Source of the DNA: Bacillota bacterium
GTDB lineage: Bacteria > Bacillota > Clostridia > Oscillospirales > CAG-382
Length of the DNA: 36,150 nucleotides
Reading direction: 5' to 3'
NCBI GenBank assembly: GCA_029550965.1
Contig: JAKPGJ010000015.1
Coordinates: 66,139-102,288 of the forward strand
A program made the translations under genes and the position numbers. Shown here in pieces: positions 1 to 10,520 of the stretch. Each line of letters begins with the position of its first letter. Within the stretch, counting starts at the first letter, position 1. The notes under the pieces were generated by a model, which had not been told where the DNA came from, did not search any database, and saw nothing but the letters and a program-made list of their open reading frames with translations.

Positions 1-231
1 CGAAGCATCGACATCGAGGTGGACGAAGACGAAAAGGCGGACCTGATCGGTTCGCTTGCCGAGGAATGCGGCGACTGCTCGCGCGGCGTGCGGCTGCGCA
101 ATGAAAAAGGCAGCATCGCGGTTTTCCCGCGCGAGGAGGGCGGATTCAGAGTCTTTGCGGAGGCCGCCAGCTCCGAGTTTGCGGAGGAATTATGCGTCTT
201 TGCGGAAAAGAAGCTGAAAAATCGTAAGTAA
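1..231 (+). CDS. C-terminal end of a phosphohexomutase-like protein (partial)
   Basis: The reading frame is open from the first base and ends in TAA at 229-231, so only the last ~76 residues of a longer protein are present; the GTG at 19 is probably internal. The visible part has a short acidic helix, then a strand-rich stretch (GSIAVFPREEGGFRVFAEA) and a closing helix with EFAEELCVF. This resembles the C-terminal domain of phosphomannomutase/phosphoglucomutase enzymes, where a strand-loop carries the phosphate-binding residues followed by an 'xAEA...A.EL' helix. Those enzymes interconvert sugar 1- and 6-phosphates for cell-wall precursor synthesis. The usual RPSGTEP loop is not intact (FPREEGG), as in some mutase domains fused to nucleotidyltransferases. 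The active-site serine domain lies outside the window, so the identification rests on a weak C-terminal resemblance. Confidence 0.5.
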   Translation, partial: RSIDIEVDEDEKADLIGSLAEECGDCSRGVRLRNEKGSIAVFPREEGGFRVFAEAASSEFAEELCVFAEKKLKNRK

Positions 232-252
232 AGGCGGAAATTCCGCCTTTCT
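230..252 (+). terminator. Rho-independent terminator after the mutase-like gene
   Basis: There is a perfect 9-bp stem (AAAGGCGGA at 230-238 paired with TCCGCCTTT at 242-250) with a 3-nt loop, starting in the stop codon of the upstream gene. The T-run is short, so termination may be moderate. Confidence 0.6.
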
Positions 253-296
253 GTTATAATACGCGAAAGAATGATTATCAAAAATATAAAATTTTA

Positions 297-325
297 TTGA
301 CTTTTTAAATAGAAAAGTATATAAT
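297..325 (+). promoter_or_regulatory. Sigma-A promoter of the secreted Ser-rich protein gene
   Basis: TTGACT (297-302) and TATAAT (320-325) are separated by exactly 17 bp, 43 bp upstream of the start codon at 368. The match to the vegetative consensus is near perfect. Confidence 0.8.
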
Positions 326-367
326 TCAGTTATGAAAAAAGAAAAATGAATAGAAAGGAATGAGTAA

Positions 368-1114
368 ATGAAAGCGTTAAAGATTTTTTCGCTCTTAATC
401 GCAGTAGTTCTGTTGGCTACGATGGCACTGTCGTTCCCCACAGCAGCTGAAGATCTTCCGAGCGTATATGTCACGAAAATAAACCAGAGAATCGATTACG
501 GCGACGGAATCGTATTCACAAAGCATTTTAACAACAGCAACACCATCAAATCCAGCGAAGGCAACTTCAGATGGACCAAGCAAATTGTATGCAAACCGAC
601 CGATAAGCCGAATGTTTACGAACTGGTTTCGGACACCGTCGGAAACCTGATGAACGGCACGAACGGTACCGCGGATGAATCGCTTACCATTCCCGAGGGC
701 GGTTTCATTTACGCCGCGCATTTCGACGACAGAGACCCGAACAGCGATGCTTTCCATAATTCTAAAGATAATCGGAATAAAATCGCGAATTTGAAAGCAG
801 GTCAGAAAGTAACGGTTGTCGGCATTGATGTCGCAAACGGAACCATTCAGGCAGACGCAGTTATTTATATCGGCGAGTTGTCCGACGAATCTTCCAGCTC
901 GTCTTCTGAAGCTTCGGCTCCGTCTTCGTCTTCTTCCGCACCGGCTTCTTCCTCTTCGACAGCTCCGTCGTCAACGTCTTCCGCTGCTTCCAGCGCTTCT
1001 TCCAATCAACCGCAGACCGGGGACGACGGCATCGCATGGTTGGCAGCAGCAGCGCTGATCTCACTTGCCGGCGCGTCTGCGCTGTCCCTGAGAACGAGAA
1101 GAAGAACCAGATAA
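368..1114 (+). CDS. Secreted Ser-rich protein with sortase-like C-terminal anchor
   Basis: The 248-residue protein has a clear signal peptide (MKALK, hydrophobic core, cleavage probably after PTAA near residue 27). A globular region of about 145 residues follows that I do not recognise. Next comes a low-complexity Ser/Ala/Pro linker (about residues 175-215), then QPQTGDDG, a hydrophobic stretch (about 226-240) and a basic tail (RTRRRTR). This tail order matches a sortase substrate, with QPQTG as a variant of LPXTG. The inference is export by Sec, attachment to peptidoglycan through the Thr of QPQTG, and display of the N-terminal domain on a flexible linker. The start is supported by AAAGGAATG upstream and a near-consensus promoter. 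It is monocistronic, between a promoter at 297 and a terminator at 1132. The function of the globular domain is unknown. Confidence 0.8.
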   Translation: MKALKIFSLLIAVVLLATMALSFPTAAEDLPSVYVTKINQRIDYGDGIVFTKHFNNSNTIKSSEGNFRWTKQIVCKPTDKPNVYELVSDTVGNLMNGTNGTADESLTIPEGGFIYAAHFDDRDPNSDAFHNSKDNRNKIANLKAGQKVTVVGIDVANGTIQADAVIYIGELSDESSSSSSEASAPSSSSSAPASSSSTAPSSTSSAASSASSNQPQTGDDGIAWLAAAALISLAGASALSLRTRRRTR

Positions 1115-1131
1115 TCTTTGAAAACAAATAA

Positions 1132-1163
1132 AACGGGTGGAAATTTCCACCCGTTCTTTTTTT
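1132..1163. terminator. Bidirectional terminator between convergent genes
   Basis: A perfect 24-base palindrome (AACGGGTGGAAA at 1132-1143, TTTCCACCCGTT at 1144-1155) is followed on the + strand by CTTTTTTTATTC. On the - strand it is followed by TTATTTGTTTT. It can stop both the secreted-protein gene and the leftward PPTase/gyrase transcript. Confidence 0.85.
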
Positions 1164-1171
1164 ATTCTTTT

Positions 1172-1711
1172 TTACTCCACGCCTGCGATCGCGAACAGAT
1201 ATTCATTGCTGCCAGGAAAGTTTACGTTGAATTTTCGAATCGGTACACCATTTATTTTGGAATAAAACCTTTCGCCGTCGGTAACGGAAAAGTTCGGAAA
1301 ATCAACAAGCCCTTTGCCGGTAAACTTTACATAGGCTTCCTTGCGTACCCAAACGCGGACAAACCGCATCGGGTCGCCGTCTCCGTCGCGTACATATTCC
1401 GCTTCCTCTTCCGAGAAAAAGCGCTCGGATAACGCTGTGTAGTCCATCTTGTTGTCCGGACCGAACCGTCCTAAGTATTCGCCGTCAATTCCGACGGGAT
1501 TGTCCGAACAAACCAGCACCATTACTTTGCCGGTGGTGGTAACCGAAATATATTTTTCTTTTTCCAAGCCTTTGATATAGGGCTTTCCTTTTCCGGTATA
1601 AAGCACCTGAATGTTGTCGTTTTGCAGGTACTCTTTCAGTGTTTTTTCAATTGCGTTGTGCCGCTTCTCTTTTTCCGGATAATTCTCCAGAACAAAGGTT
1701 TTTATCGCCAT
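1172..1711 (-). CDS. 4'-phosphopantetheinyl transferase superfamily protein
   Basis: The 179-residue protein resembles Sfp-type phosphopantetheinyl transferases, which move the 4'-phosphopantetheine arm of CoA onto a serine of carrier proteins. Visible family motifs are GKGKPY (the 'GKP' motif), VGIDGE (Mg-binding 'GIDxE', here GIDGE), and FFSEEEAEYV then WVRKEAYVKFTGKGL, matching the 'F..eE...W..KEA..K..GkGL' signature. It is shorter than Sfp itself (about 224). The usual 'SHS' motif, whose His contacts CoA phosphate, reads VTTTG here, which may alter CoA binding. No carrier protein or synthase gene is nearby. It starts 56 bases after gyrA with no terminator between, so it may be the last gene of the gyrase transcript. 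The ribosome site GAGGGG lies about 11 nt before the start. It could serve fatty-acid or secondary-metabolite carriers; the sequence does not decide. Confidence 0.8.
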   Translation of the reverse strand: MAIKTFVLENYPEKEKRHNAIEKTLKEYLQNDNIQVLYTGKGKPYIKGLEKEKYISVTTTGKVMVLVCSDNPVGIDGEYLGRFGPDNKMDYTALSERFFSEEEAEYVRDGDGDPMRFVRVWVRKEAYVKFTGKGLVDFPNFSVTDGERFYSKINGVPIRKFNVNFPGSNEYLFAIAGVE

Positions 1712-1767
1712 AAAAATAGTAACCCCTCTTCATAAATGCCATTCAAAATAATTCGCTTTCCGACAGG

Positions 1768-4326
1768 TTAAATATTGCCGTCTGAATCGCTGCCGCTTGT
1801 TTCTTCGTCCAAAGAATCCGTATTTTCCAGATCGGATTTTTCGGTTTCTTCTTTATCTTCTTTTACGCGCGCAAAGCCGACAATGGACGCGCCCTCGTCC
1901 AGACGCATTACGATGACGCCACCGGCGCTTCTGCCGTAAACCGGTATTTCGTTAACCTTGGTACGGATAATGACGCCGTTGTTGGTAATCAGCATAATGT
2001 CGTCGGAAGGCTCTACAACCGCGATGCCGGCAAGGTCACCCGTTTTTTCGTTGAGTCCGTGGCAGGTAATGCCTTTGCCGCCCCGGTTGTGGACCGTGAA
2101 ATCGTCGATCTCGCTCAGCTTGCCGTAGCCGCGCTCGGTTACGGTTATGATTTTCGCGTTCATCTCCGCGTAATTCTTCGGTATGACGGCGGCTCCGACG
2201 ATATAATCGCCTTCTTCAAGCCGCATCGCGCGCACGCCTCTCGCCTGTCTGCCCATTACTCGTACGTTCTGCTCGTTAAAGCGGACTGAAAGTCCTTTGC
2301 GGGACGCTACAATAATCTGGTCGTCGCCGGTGGTCTTGAGCACATACAGAAGCTCGTCGCCCTCGTCCAGCGTAACCGCAAAGAGCCCGTTTGTGCGCCT
2401 TCTGCTGTATTCCATGAGCGAAACGCGCTTGGACACGCCGTACTTGGTGATCAGAATTAGGTATTCCTTATCGGTAAACGCTTTGACCGGAATAAACGCG
2501 GTTATCTTTTCGTTTTCGGCGAGCGAGAGTACGTTGACAAGGTTGGTGCCCTTCGAGGTTCTGCCGCTCTCGGGAATCTCGTAGCACTTCTTGAGGTAAA
2601 CCTTGCCCAGATTGGAGAACATCAAAAGATAGTCGTGGCTGAAGGAAATGATGACGTTCTCGACAAAATCGTCTTCCTTGGTTGACATCGCGGTGATGCC
2701 TTTTCCGCCTCTGCGCTGCGCCTGATATGTTTCGGAAGGCAGACGCTTGATGTAGCCGTCATGCGTGACCGTGATGACGCAGTTCTCGCGCTCGATTAAG
2801 TCTTCCAGCAGAATTTCGTCTTCTACTTCTACAATCTCGGTGCGTCTGTCGTCGCCGTAGCGCTCTTTAATTTCCAAAAGGTCTTTCTTTATTATTGCCG
2901 TTATTTTATTTTTATCCGTAAGAATTCCTTTTAATTCGTCGATGAGCGCGTACAGGTTTGCCAGTCTTTCCTCGATCTTCTTTCTTTCAAGACCGGAAAG
3001 CCGGCCCAGCGTCATCTCGACAATGGCCTGCGCCTGCGCGTCGGTAAGCCCGAATCTGGCCATAAGGTTTGCCTTCGACTCGGGGATGTTCGCGCTCGAG
3101 CGGATAATGCTGATAACCTCGTCGATATTGTCAACCGCAATTTTCAGACCTTCATAGATATGCGCTTCCTTTAACGCCTTATCCAAATCGAACTGGGTGC
3201 GGCGGGTGATTACGTCCTCCTGATGGAGAATGTAGTATTTCAGCAGATCCTTGAGGTTGAGCACCTTCGGTTCGCCGTTGACAAGCGCGAGCATATTGAC
3301 CGCGCAGGTATCCTCCATCTGCGTGTACTTGTAAAGCAGATTCAGCACGACCTGCGGATTTGCGTCCTTTTTCAGGTCAATGACGATGCGCATGCCCTTG
3401 CGGCCGGACTCGTTTCTGATGTCGGCGATGCCCTCTATTCTCTTTTCCCGCACCAGGTCCACCATGCTGTCGAGCAGCTGCGAACGGTTTACCTGATAGG
3501 GAAGCTCGGTAATAATAATGCTGGTTCTGTTGTTTTTTTCCTCAAAATGCGTTTTTGCGCGCACCTTGATTCTGCCTCTGCCGGTCATGTACGCTTCGTA
3601 AATGCCGGCGGTTCCGTAAATAGTGCCGTAGGTCGGAAAATCGGGACCTTTGATATACTGGCACAAGTCCATAACCGAGCAGTCGGGGTTGTCAATCATA
3701 TAGACCGTCGCGTCGATAACCTCTCTCAGGTTATGCGGCGGAATATTGGTCGCCATACCGACCGCGATGCCGATGGAACCGTTGACAAGCAGGTTCGGAA
3801 AGCGCGACGGCAGAACGACCGGCTCTTTCCGGACGTTGTCAAAGTTGGGAACGAAATCGACGACGTTCTTTTCAATGTCCGAAAGCATCTCTTCGGCAAT
3901 TTTGGACATTCGCGCTTCGGTATAACGGTACGCAGCCGCGCCGTCGCCGTCGATGTTGCCGAAGTTGCCCTGTCCCTCTATCAGCGGATACCGAAGAGAG
4001 AAGTCCTGCGCCATGCGGACCATCGAATCGTAAACCGCGCTGTCGCCGTGCGGATGGTAGCGGCCCAGCACGTTACCGACGGTGGTCGCCGACTTGCGGA
4101 AGGGTTTGTCGCTGGTAAGATTATCCTCGTACATCGAGTACAGGATACGGCGGTGTACGGGTTTTAAGCCGTCGCGGACATCCGGCAGCGCCCGGTCCAC
4201 GATAACCGACATCGCATATTTAATAAACGCTGTTTTTACTTCTTTTTCTATTCCGACTTCCTGTATTATCTGCGATTGATGCGCACTGTAATCGTATTCG
4301 TTCTCGTGATCGTTTTGATATGCCAT
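1768..4326 (-). CDS. gyrA: DNA gyrase subunit A
   Basis: This 852-residue protein is the DNA breakage-reunion subunit of gyrase. With GyrB it forms an A2B2 complex that introduces negative supercoils using ATP. The catalytic tyrosine is Y135 in [10 protein letters not shown]. The quinolone-determining region reads [11 protein letters not shown], with S96 and D100 in the positions of E. coli S83 and D87, so it looks quinolone-sensitive. The C-terminal DNA-wrapping domain contains the GyrA box QRRGGKG (in [11 protein letters not shown]), which separates gyrase from topoisomerase IV. The protein ends in an acidic Glu/Asp/Ser tail. It follows gyrB by 56 bases and is probably in the same transcript. 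The Shine-Dalgarno sequence is weak, which suggests translation helped by upstream ribosomes. Confidence 0.97.
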   Translation of the reverse strand: MAYQNDHENEYDYSAHQSQIIQEVGIEKEVKTAFIKYAMSVIVDRALPDVRDGLKPVHRRILYSMYEDNLTSDKPFRKSATTVGNVLGRYHPHGDSAVYDSMVRMAQDFSLRYPLIEGQGNFGNIDGDGAAAYRYTEARMSKIAEEMLSDIEKNVVDFVPNFDNVRKEPVVLPSRFPNLLVNGSIGIAVGMATNIPPHNLREVIDATVYMIDNPDCSVMDLCQYIKGPDFPTYGTIYGTAGIYEAYMTGRGRIKVRAKTHFEEKNNRTSIIITELPYQVNRSQLLDSMVDLVREKRIEGIADIRNESGRKGMRIVIDLKKDANPQVVLNLLYKYTQMEDTCAVNMLALVNGEPKVLNLKDLLKYYILHQEDVITRRTQFDLDKALKEAHIYEGLKIAVDNIDEVISIIRSSANIPESKANLMARFGLTDAQAQAIVEMTLGRLSGLERKKIEERLANLYALIDELKGILTDKNKITAIIKKDLLEIKERYGDDRRTEIVEVEDEILLEDLIERENCVITVTHDGYIKRLPSETYQAQRRGGKGITAMSTKEDDFVENVIISFSHDYLLMFSNLGKVYLKKCYEIPESGRTSKGTNLVNVLSLAENEKITAFIPVKAFTDKEYLILITKYGVSKRVSLMEYSRRRTNGLFAVTLDEGDELLYVLKTTGDDQIIVASRKGLSVRFNEQNVRVMGRQARGVRAMRLEEGDYIVGAAVIPKNYAEMNAKIITVTERGYGKLSEIDDFTVHNRGGKGITCHGLNEKTGDLAGIAVVEPSDDIMLITNNGVIIRTKVNEIPVYGRSAGGVIVMRLDEGASIVGFARVKEDKEETEKSDLENTDSLDEETSGSDSDGNI

Positions 4327-4382
4327 ATTTTAGACCATACTTTCTGTGGTTTTTACCGCAAAAAAGATTGCTTCTTTAAAAT

Positions 4383-6320
<1,938 letters not shown>

Positions 6321-6329
6321 TCAAGGATT

Positions 6330-6590
6330 CTATTCTAATTCGTTGTTTTCCGCTCGCTTTTTCAGCGACAGAGCGGAGTTTTGCGTGATATAAACGCTTT
6401 CGCAAAGCTCGTTATCGGTCAGAACAAAGCTTTTCGGCAAATCGTCGCATAGATTCACAACTCTTTTCGCTTCCTGCAGACTTTTTAAAAACGCTTTTGT
6501 GTCCGCGGAAACCGTCGCCGCTTCTATATCGAAGATTCCGACGATTTCCTTTTCCGGAACGCTTTCGCCTTTTCCTAAGTGTAAAAACAT
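6330..6590 (-). CDS. remB: RemB-like DUF370 protein
   Basis: The 86-residue protein begins MFLHLGKGESVPEKEIVGIFD, typical of DUF370/RemB proteins encoded between recF and gyrB in Firmicutes. In Bacillus subtilis, RemA and RemB promote extracellular matrix gene expression; RemA binds DNA as a multimer and RemB is less well characterised. The start codon lies 16 bases inside recF, with GGAG about 8 nt before it, indicating translational coupling. The middle part (SADTKAFLKSLQEAK) is helical and the end (ALSLKKRAENNELE) is charged. The identification rests on motif and position. Confidence 0.85.
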   Translation of the reverse strand: MFLHLGKGESVPEKEIVGIFDIEAATVSADTKAFLKSLQEAKRVVNLCDDLPKSFVLTDNELCESVYITQNSALSLKKRAENNELE

Positions 6591-7678
6591 TTTCCGTTCT
6601 CCACGTAAATTTTGTTTCTGCTCGCGATCTGCTCGAGGCCCGCGAAAAATTCCTTTTCGCAGCCGGTGATGATGACCTGTTTTTCCTGGGTTTTTTCTAA
6701 GATATATCGTTTCCGCCTTGCGTCCAGCTCGCTTAAAATGTCGTCCAGCAGGAAAACCGGATACTCGCCGGTCAGCTTTTTGGACAATTCGCCTTCCGCC
6801 AGCTTCAGCGACAGCACCGCGGAGCGCTGCTGCCCCTGCGAAGCGAACTGGCGGGCGTTTTTTCCGTTGATATAAATTAAAAAATCGTCTTTGTGCGGGC
6901 CGTACAGCGATATGCCTTTCTGTTTTTCCTGTTCACTTTTCTGCCGGAAAAGCTCGGCGTATCGTTTTCTTATCTCTTCAATCGATTCAAAGCCCTCTCC
7001 GGCCTGTGAGTTGTACGCAAGCGTCAGTTTTTCCGCGCCGTCCGTCATATCGCGCTGAAACGCTTCGGCTTCTTTTTCAAGCCGGCAGATATATTTATAC
7101 CGGTTCTGCGTGATGACGGATGCCAACTGCGCCAAACGCTCGTTATAGACTTCCAGCAGTTCGTCCGAATCTATTTTATTTTTCAAAAACGCGTTTTTCT
7201 GCGCTAAAATCCGGTTATACTCACTGATAGAGGCAACATACCGCGGAAAGGACTGGCAGATCGCGATATCGATAAAGCGGCGCCGGAATTCCGGCGAGCC
7301 CTTCACAAGATTTAAATGGTCGGGCGTAAAAATGACCGCGCGGAAAAGCCCCAGATACTCCGACAATTTGGTAACCTGCACGCCGCCGCGGAAAATCTGC
7401 TTTTTCTGGTTTTTGAACAACCGGATGCCCATTTTCTGCGGCCCGCTTTTTTCCTCGAACTCGATTTCGATATAAGCAGTGTCCTGTCCGAAGCGGATAA
7501 AATCCTTGTCCTTGCCGCCGCGAAAACTCTTTCCAGTCGCAAAAAGAAAGATCGCTTCAAGCAGGTTGGTTTTTCCGGCGGCGTTGTCGCCGTAGATAAT
7601 GTTGACGCCGTCCGTAAAGGCGATCCGTTCGTTTTCCGCGTTTTTAAAATCCCTAACGCTCAGCGTGTTCAGCTTCAT
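6575..7678 (-). CDS. recF: DNA replication and repair protein RecF
   Basis: The 367-residue SMC-like ATPase helps RecO and RecR load RecA at gapped DNA. The Walker A motif is GDNAAGKT (residues 30-37), the ABC signature is FASQGQQRSAVLSLKLAE, and Walker B is VFLLDDILSELDARR; the length is normal for RecF. It starts one base after the dnaN stop codon with no separate ribosome site visible, so it should be translated by coupling from dnaN. The S4-domain gene yaaA/rlbA, often found between dnaN and recF in Firmicutes, is absent. The 3' end overlaps remB. Confidence 0.96.
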   Translation of the reverse strand: MKLNTLSVRDFKNAENERIAFTDGVNIIYGDNAAGKTNLLEAIFLFATGKSFRGGKDKDFIRFGQDTAYIEIEFEEKSGPQKMGIRLFKNQKKQIFRGGVQVTKLSEYLGLFRAVIFTPDHLNLVKGSPEFRRRFIDIAICQSFPRYVASISEYNRILAQKNAFLKNKIDSDELLEVYNERLAQLASVITQNRYKYICRLEKEAEAFQRDMTDGAEKLTLAYNSQAGEGFESIEEIRKRYAELFRQKSEQEKQKGISLYGPHKDDFLIYINGKNARQFASQGQQRSAVLSLKLAEGELSKKLTGEYPVFLLDDILSELDARRKRYILEKTQEKQVIITGCEKEFFAGLEQIASRNKIYVENGKCFYT

Positions 7679-7679
7679 A

Positions 7680-8801
7680 TTATTTTAGTCTGTACGGAAG
7701 AATCAGATAGGTATAACTGCTGTTTTCCTTTTCCTCGGCCGGCGTAATCACCATCGACATCAGCGGTGTCGACATTTCGATGCGGATGGTTTCATCCGGG
7801 CAGGCGCGCAGCGCGTCGAGCAGGTAGCGGCTGTTGAATCCGATTTCAATGTCTTCGCCGGTCTTTTCAATTTTGATATTGTCGATGACGTTTCCGTACT
7901 GGGTCGTACAGGATATTTGAAGGTTATCGTCGGTAAAGCTGCATTTCAACGGGGTCTTCAGCTTCTCGTCGACGAGCAGGGATGCTCTGGACGCGCTCTC
8001 GATGAAATCGGCGGTTTTGACTTTGACAAATATCTTATTCTGTTTCGGAATGACGCGGTTGTAATCGATGTATTCGCCTTCCAGCAGACGAGAGAAGAAG
8101 ACAATGTCTTTCATTTTAAAGATAATATATTTATTGGTAAATTCAGCCGTAATCAGCTCGTCGCTGTCGGAAAGCAGTTTTGAGAACTCAAACAGCGTTT
8201 TTCCCGGAACGATAAAGGAATAATTGTTCTCGTTCCCGAAAACGGCGTTTTCTTCTTCTTTTAGCGCGAGCCGGTAGTTGTCCAGCGCGACGACGGTTAT
8301 CTTTTTTCCTTCGATTTTAAAATACTCGCCGGTCAGAATCGGCCGCGCGTCGGTTTGCGCGACGGCGAAATGCGTGCCTTCGATTAAGTCCTTCAGCACG
8401 CCCTGGCTGATCGAGAAGCTCCTGTCGCCGCCCAGTTCGGGAAGGTTCGGAAACGCTTCTGCGGAAAGTCCGTGGATGGTGAACTCGCTCATCGCGCCGG
8501 TTATGCGCACCATGTTTTTCTCATTGGCTTCAAAGTGAATCTCGCATTCGGGCAGATTGCGTATAATCGCGCTGATTTTCTGCGCGTTCAGAATAACCGC
8601 GCCCTCTTCCTGCGGATACACCTGCGCGCTGGTTTTGACGCCCTTTTCAAGGTCGTAGCCGCAAACGGTCAGAATATTATCTTCAAGCGAAAAAAGTAAA
8701 CCTTCGAGCGCGGGCAGTGTGTTTTTGTTGGAAGTCGCGGCCAGCGCCGGCGTTATCAGCGAGAGCATAACCGCTCTGTTGGTTGTAAATTTTATAGCCA
8801 T
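7680..8801 (-). CDS. dnaN: DNA polymerase III beta subunit (sliding clamp)
   Basis: This 373-residue protein forms the dimeric ring that tethers DNA polymerase III to DNA and binds many partners through its hydrophobic cleft. It shows the three-fold clamp organisation, with recognisable segments LPALEGLLFSLEDN, FPNLPELGGDRSFSI, DNYRLAL and a C-terminal ILPYRLK, which corresponds to the 'LMPMRL' end that closes the partner-binding pocket. Start: AAGGAT about 10 nt upstream of ATG at 8801. It is downstream of dnaA across the oriC gap and is fused in translation to recF. Confidence 0.97.
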   Translation of the reverse strand: MAIKFTTNRAVMLSLITPALAATSNKNTLPALEGLLFSLEDNILTVCGYDLEKGVKTSAQVYPQEEGAVILNAQKISAIIRNLPECEIHFEANEKNMVRITGAMSEFTIHGLSAEAFPNLPELGGDRSFSISQGVLKDLIEGTHFAVAQTDARPILTGEYFKIEGKKITVVALDNYRLALKEEENAVFGNENNYSFIVPGKTLFEFSKLLSDSDELITAEFTNKYIIFKMKDIVFFSRLLEGEYIDYNRVIPKQNKIFVKVKTADFIESASRASLLVDEKLKTPLKCSFTDDNLQISCTTQYGNVIDNIKIEKTGEDIEIGFNSRYLLDALRACPDETIRIEMSTPLMSMVITPAEEKENSSYTYLILPYRLK

Positions 8802-9048
8802 AAAGAATTTATCCTTTCCGAAAAGGTTTTATTTAAAAAAACATACCGAATTTTTGAACTTTAACAAAAAAACAGAAAAAAAGGAACAAAGATAACAAAA
8901 AGGAATTAGTATTCCTATTATTAGTAGCCGCTGTGAATTTGTGGAAAAGTCAAAAAATGCGTTATATTGCAAAGAAAAGGCGATTTTAAACTGTGGGTTA
9001 TCTACGGAGAAACGCTGTGGACAACTTCTGTTTGTCCACAATGGCGGT
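8802..9048. other. Chromosomal origin of replication oriC (dnaA-dnaN intergenic)
   Basis: This 247-bp gap between dnaA and dnaN contains several DnaA boxes close to the dnaA stop codon and a very AT-rich stretch toward dnaN (about 8830-8915). Boxes visible are TTGTCCACA on + (9032-9040), TTGTCCACA on - (9016-9024), TAACCCACA on - (8992-9000, two mismatches), TTTTCCACA on - (8940-8948) and AAATTCACA on - (8932-8940, weaker). The order boxes, GC-rich spacer, DnaA-trios, AT-rich DNA matches the Bacillus-type unwinding region in the same dnaA-dnaN interval. Both flanking gene blocks point away from this spot, as expected at an origin. Confidence 0.88.
8905..8948 (-). promoter_or_regulatory. Basal origin unwinding element: DnaA boxes, GC spacer, DnaA-trios
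   Basis: Read on the - strand, TTTTCCACA (8948-8940) and AAATTCACA (8940-8932) are followed by a short GC stretch and then CTACTAATAATAGG. That run is a set of in-phase trios (on + strand TAG at 8925, TAG at 8922, TAT at 8919, TAT at 8916, then TAT at 8910 and TAG at 8907). Known basal unwinding systems use DnaA boxes to load DnaA onto such trios on single-stranded DNA. The resemblance to the B. subtilis arrangement is close. Confidence 0.82.
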
Positions 9049-10395
9049 TTATTGCCCTTTCAGCTCGTTGATAATCTGGTTGATTTCGCGTTCGAACTGA
9101 ACGTCCGACTTGATTTTCTTCTCAACCACCATAATCGAGTTGTAAACGGTGGTGTGGTCCTTTCTCGCAAAAATCTTTGCGATGCTCTTTTGAGAAAGGG
9201 AGGTAAGCTCGCGGGTAAGATAGATCGCGATATGTCTTGGATACGCGATGTCCGCGTTCCGCTTCTGGCTTTTGAGCGCGTCTTTGGATACGCCGTAGCG
9301 TTTGGAGACGTATGTAAAGATTTTGTCGATGATGTTGTCCTCGCTCTCGGCGCTTTTGAGAAAGTCGCCCAATACCTTTTGCGCCATTTCCAGCGTAATC
9401 GGTTCGCCGCTGATAAAGCTGTTCGCTTTCAGCTTCTTTAACGAACCTTCGATCTGGCGGATGTTGATTTTAATATTCTCCGCGAGGTATAAAAGTACGT
9501 CGTTTGGTATATCAATACCCATATCGACCGATTTTCGCTTGAAGATGGCGACTCTCAGCTCAAGATCGGGCGGCTGAATGTCCGCGACAAGACCGGACTC
9601 GAAACGGGATTTCAGTCTTTCCTCTAAGTTGTTAATCTCCCGCGGATGGCAGTCCGAAGCTAAAATAATCTGTTTGTTCTGCTTATATAGCGTGTCAAAG
9701 GTATGGAAGAACTCTTCCTGAATACCGAGCTTGTTTGCCAAAAACTGAATGTCGTCAACCAGAAGTACGTCTAAGTTTCTATATTTTTCTCGGAAAGCGA
9801 CCGGCTTTTTCTGTGCGAGCGCGTCGATCAGCTCGTTTGTGAACTCCTCGCCGGTAACGTACAGGATATGATAGTTCTTGAAATTTTTACGAATCTCGTT
9901 TACGATAGCAAAGAGCAGGTGCGTTTTGCCAAGTCCGGACGGACCATATAAAAACAACGGGTTGTTCAGCTCTGCGGGATGCCGTGCGACAGCAAGACTC
10001 GCGGACTGAGCAAGCTCGTTGGATTTGCCGACGACAAAGTTTTCAAAGGTATAATTGGGATTAAAGCGCATTTTGTACGCGCTGATATCCTCGTCCGGTT
10101 CCTCCTCTTTTTCCAACGGCGGAACTTTTGCCATAGGGCCGCTTTCGGCAGAAATGATTTTGATTTCAACCTCAAAACCAAGTATTCCGCAAAGCTTATC
10201 GGTAAGGACATCTAAATATTTCTTTTCCAATATATCTTTTTTAAATTCAGTAGGAGCTACCAGGACAGCCTGTTTATCATCCAAAGACAACAGGGCGAGC
10301 TGATCAAACCACAAACTCATCGTCGTGCTGGAATATATTTTCGACAGCTCTTCTTTTAAACCATCCATGATAGACGCAAACTCTAATTCCGCCAT
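9049..10395 (-). CDS. dnaA: Chromosomal replication initiator DnaA
   Basis: The 448-residue AAA+ protein binds DnaA boxes and opens oriC. Domain I (about 1-85) is followed by a short linker and the ATPase domain, with Walker A GPSGLGKTH (151-159), Walker B VLLVDDIQF and the box VII arginine in ERLKSRFESGL. C-terminal domain IV carries the box-recognition signature (ARKDHTTVYNSI). The linker domain II is short (about 25 residues, EKEEEPDEDISAYKMR). The ribosome site is weak (AAGTGAG). It is transcribed leftward from the intergenic region shared with rpmH, and oriC lies directly after its stop codon. Confidence 0.98.
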   Translation of the reverse strand: MAELEFASIMDGLKEELSKIYSSTTMSLWFDQLALLSLDDKQAVLVAPTEFKKDILEKKYLDVLTDKLCGILGFEVEIKIISAESGPMAKVPPLEKEEEPDEDISAYKMRFNPNYTFENFVVGKSNELAQSASLAVARHPAELNNPLFLYGPSGLGKTHLLFAIVNEIRKNFKNYHILYVTGEEFTNELIDALAQKKPVAFREKYRNLDVLLVDDIQFLANKLGIQEEFFHTFDTLYKQNKQIILASDCHPREINNLEERLKSRFESGLVADIQPPDLELRVAIFKRKSVDMGIDIPNDVLLYLAENIKINIRQIEGSLKKLKANSFISGEPITLEMAQKVLGDFLKSAESEDNIIDKIFTYVSKRYGVSKDALKSQKRNADIAYPRHIAIYLTRELTSLSQKSIAKIFARKDHTTVYNSIMVVEKKIKSDVQFEREINQIINELKGQ

Positions 10396-10429
10396 TTACT
10401 CACTTCACTTCTACCGAAATATCTATCTT

Positions 10430-10458
10430 ATTATAGCACAAAAACGGGCAAAAAGAAA
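10430..10458 (-). promoter_or_regulatory. dnaA: Possible dnaA promoter
   Basis: On the - strand a perfect TATAAT (10435-10430) lies about 35 bp upstream of the dnaA start. The hexamer 17 bp before it (TTTCTT) is a poor -35, so other -10 placements are possible. Confidence 0.45.
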
Positions 10459-10520
10459 GGGTTTTATAAAAAAAATCAGCCTTTTTCGGGTCAAAACACA
10501 GAAAATGAGGAATAAAACTC

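Noticed and set aside
3223..4167. 314-codon open frame on the + strand inside gyrA
   Set aside because: It lies fully antisense to gyrA, has no ribosome site or family features, and is explained by codon bias of the real gene.
10396..10520. Second DnaA-box cluster upstream of dnaA
   Set aside because: Only a TTATAGCACA near-match with an extra base is present; no 9-base box with one or no mismatch was seen.
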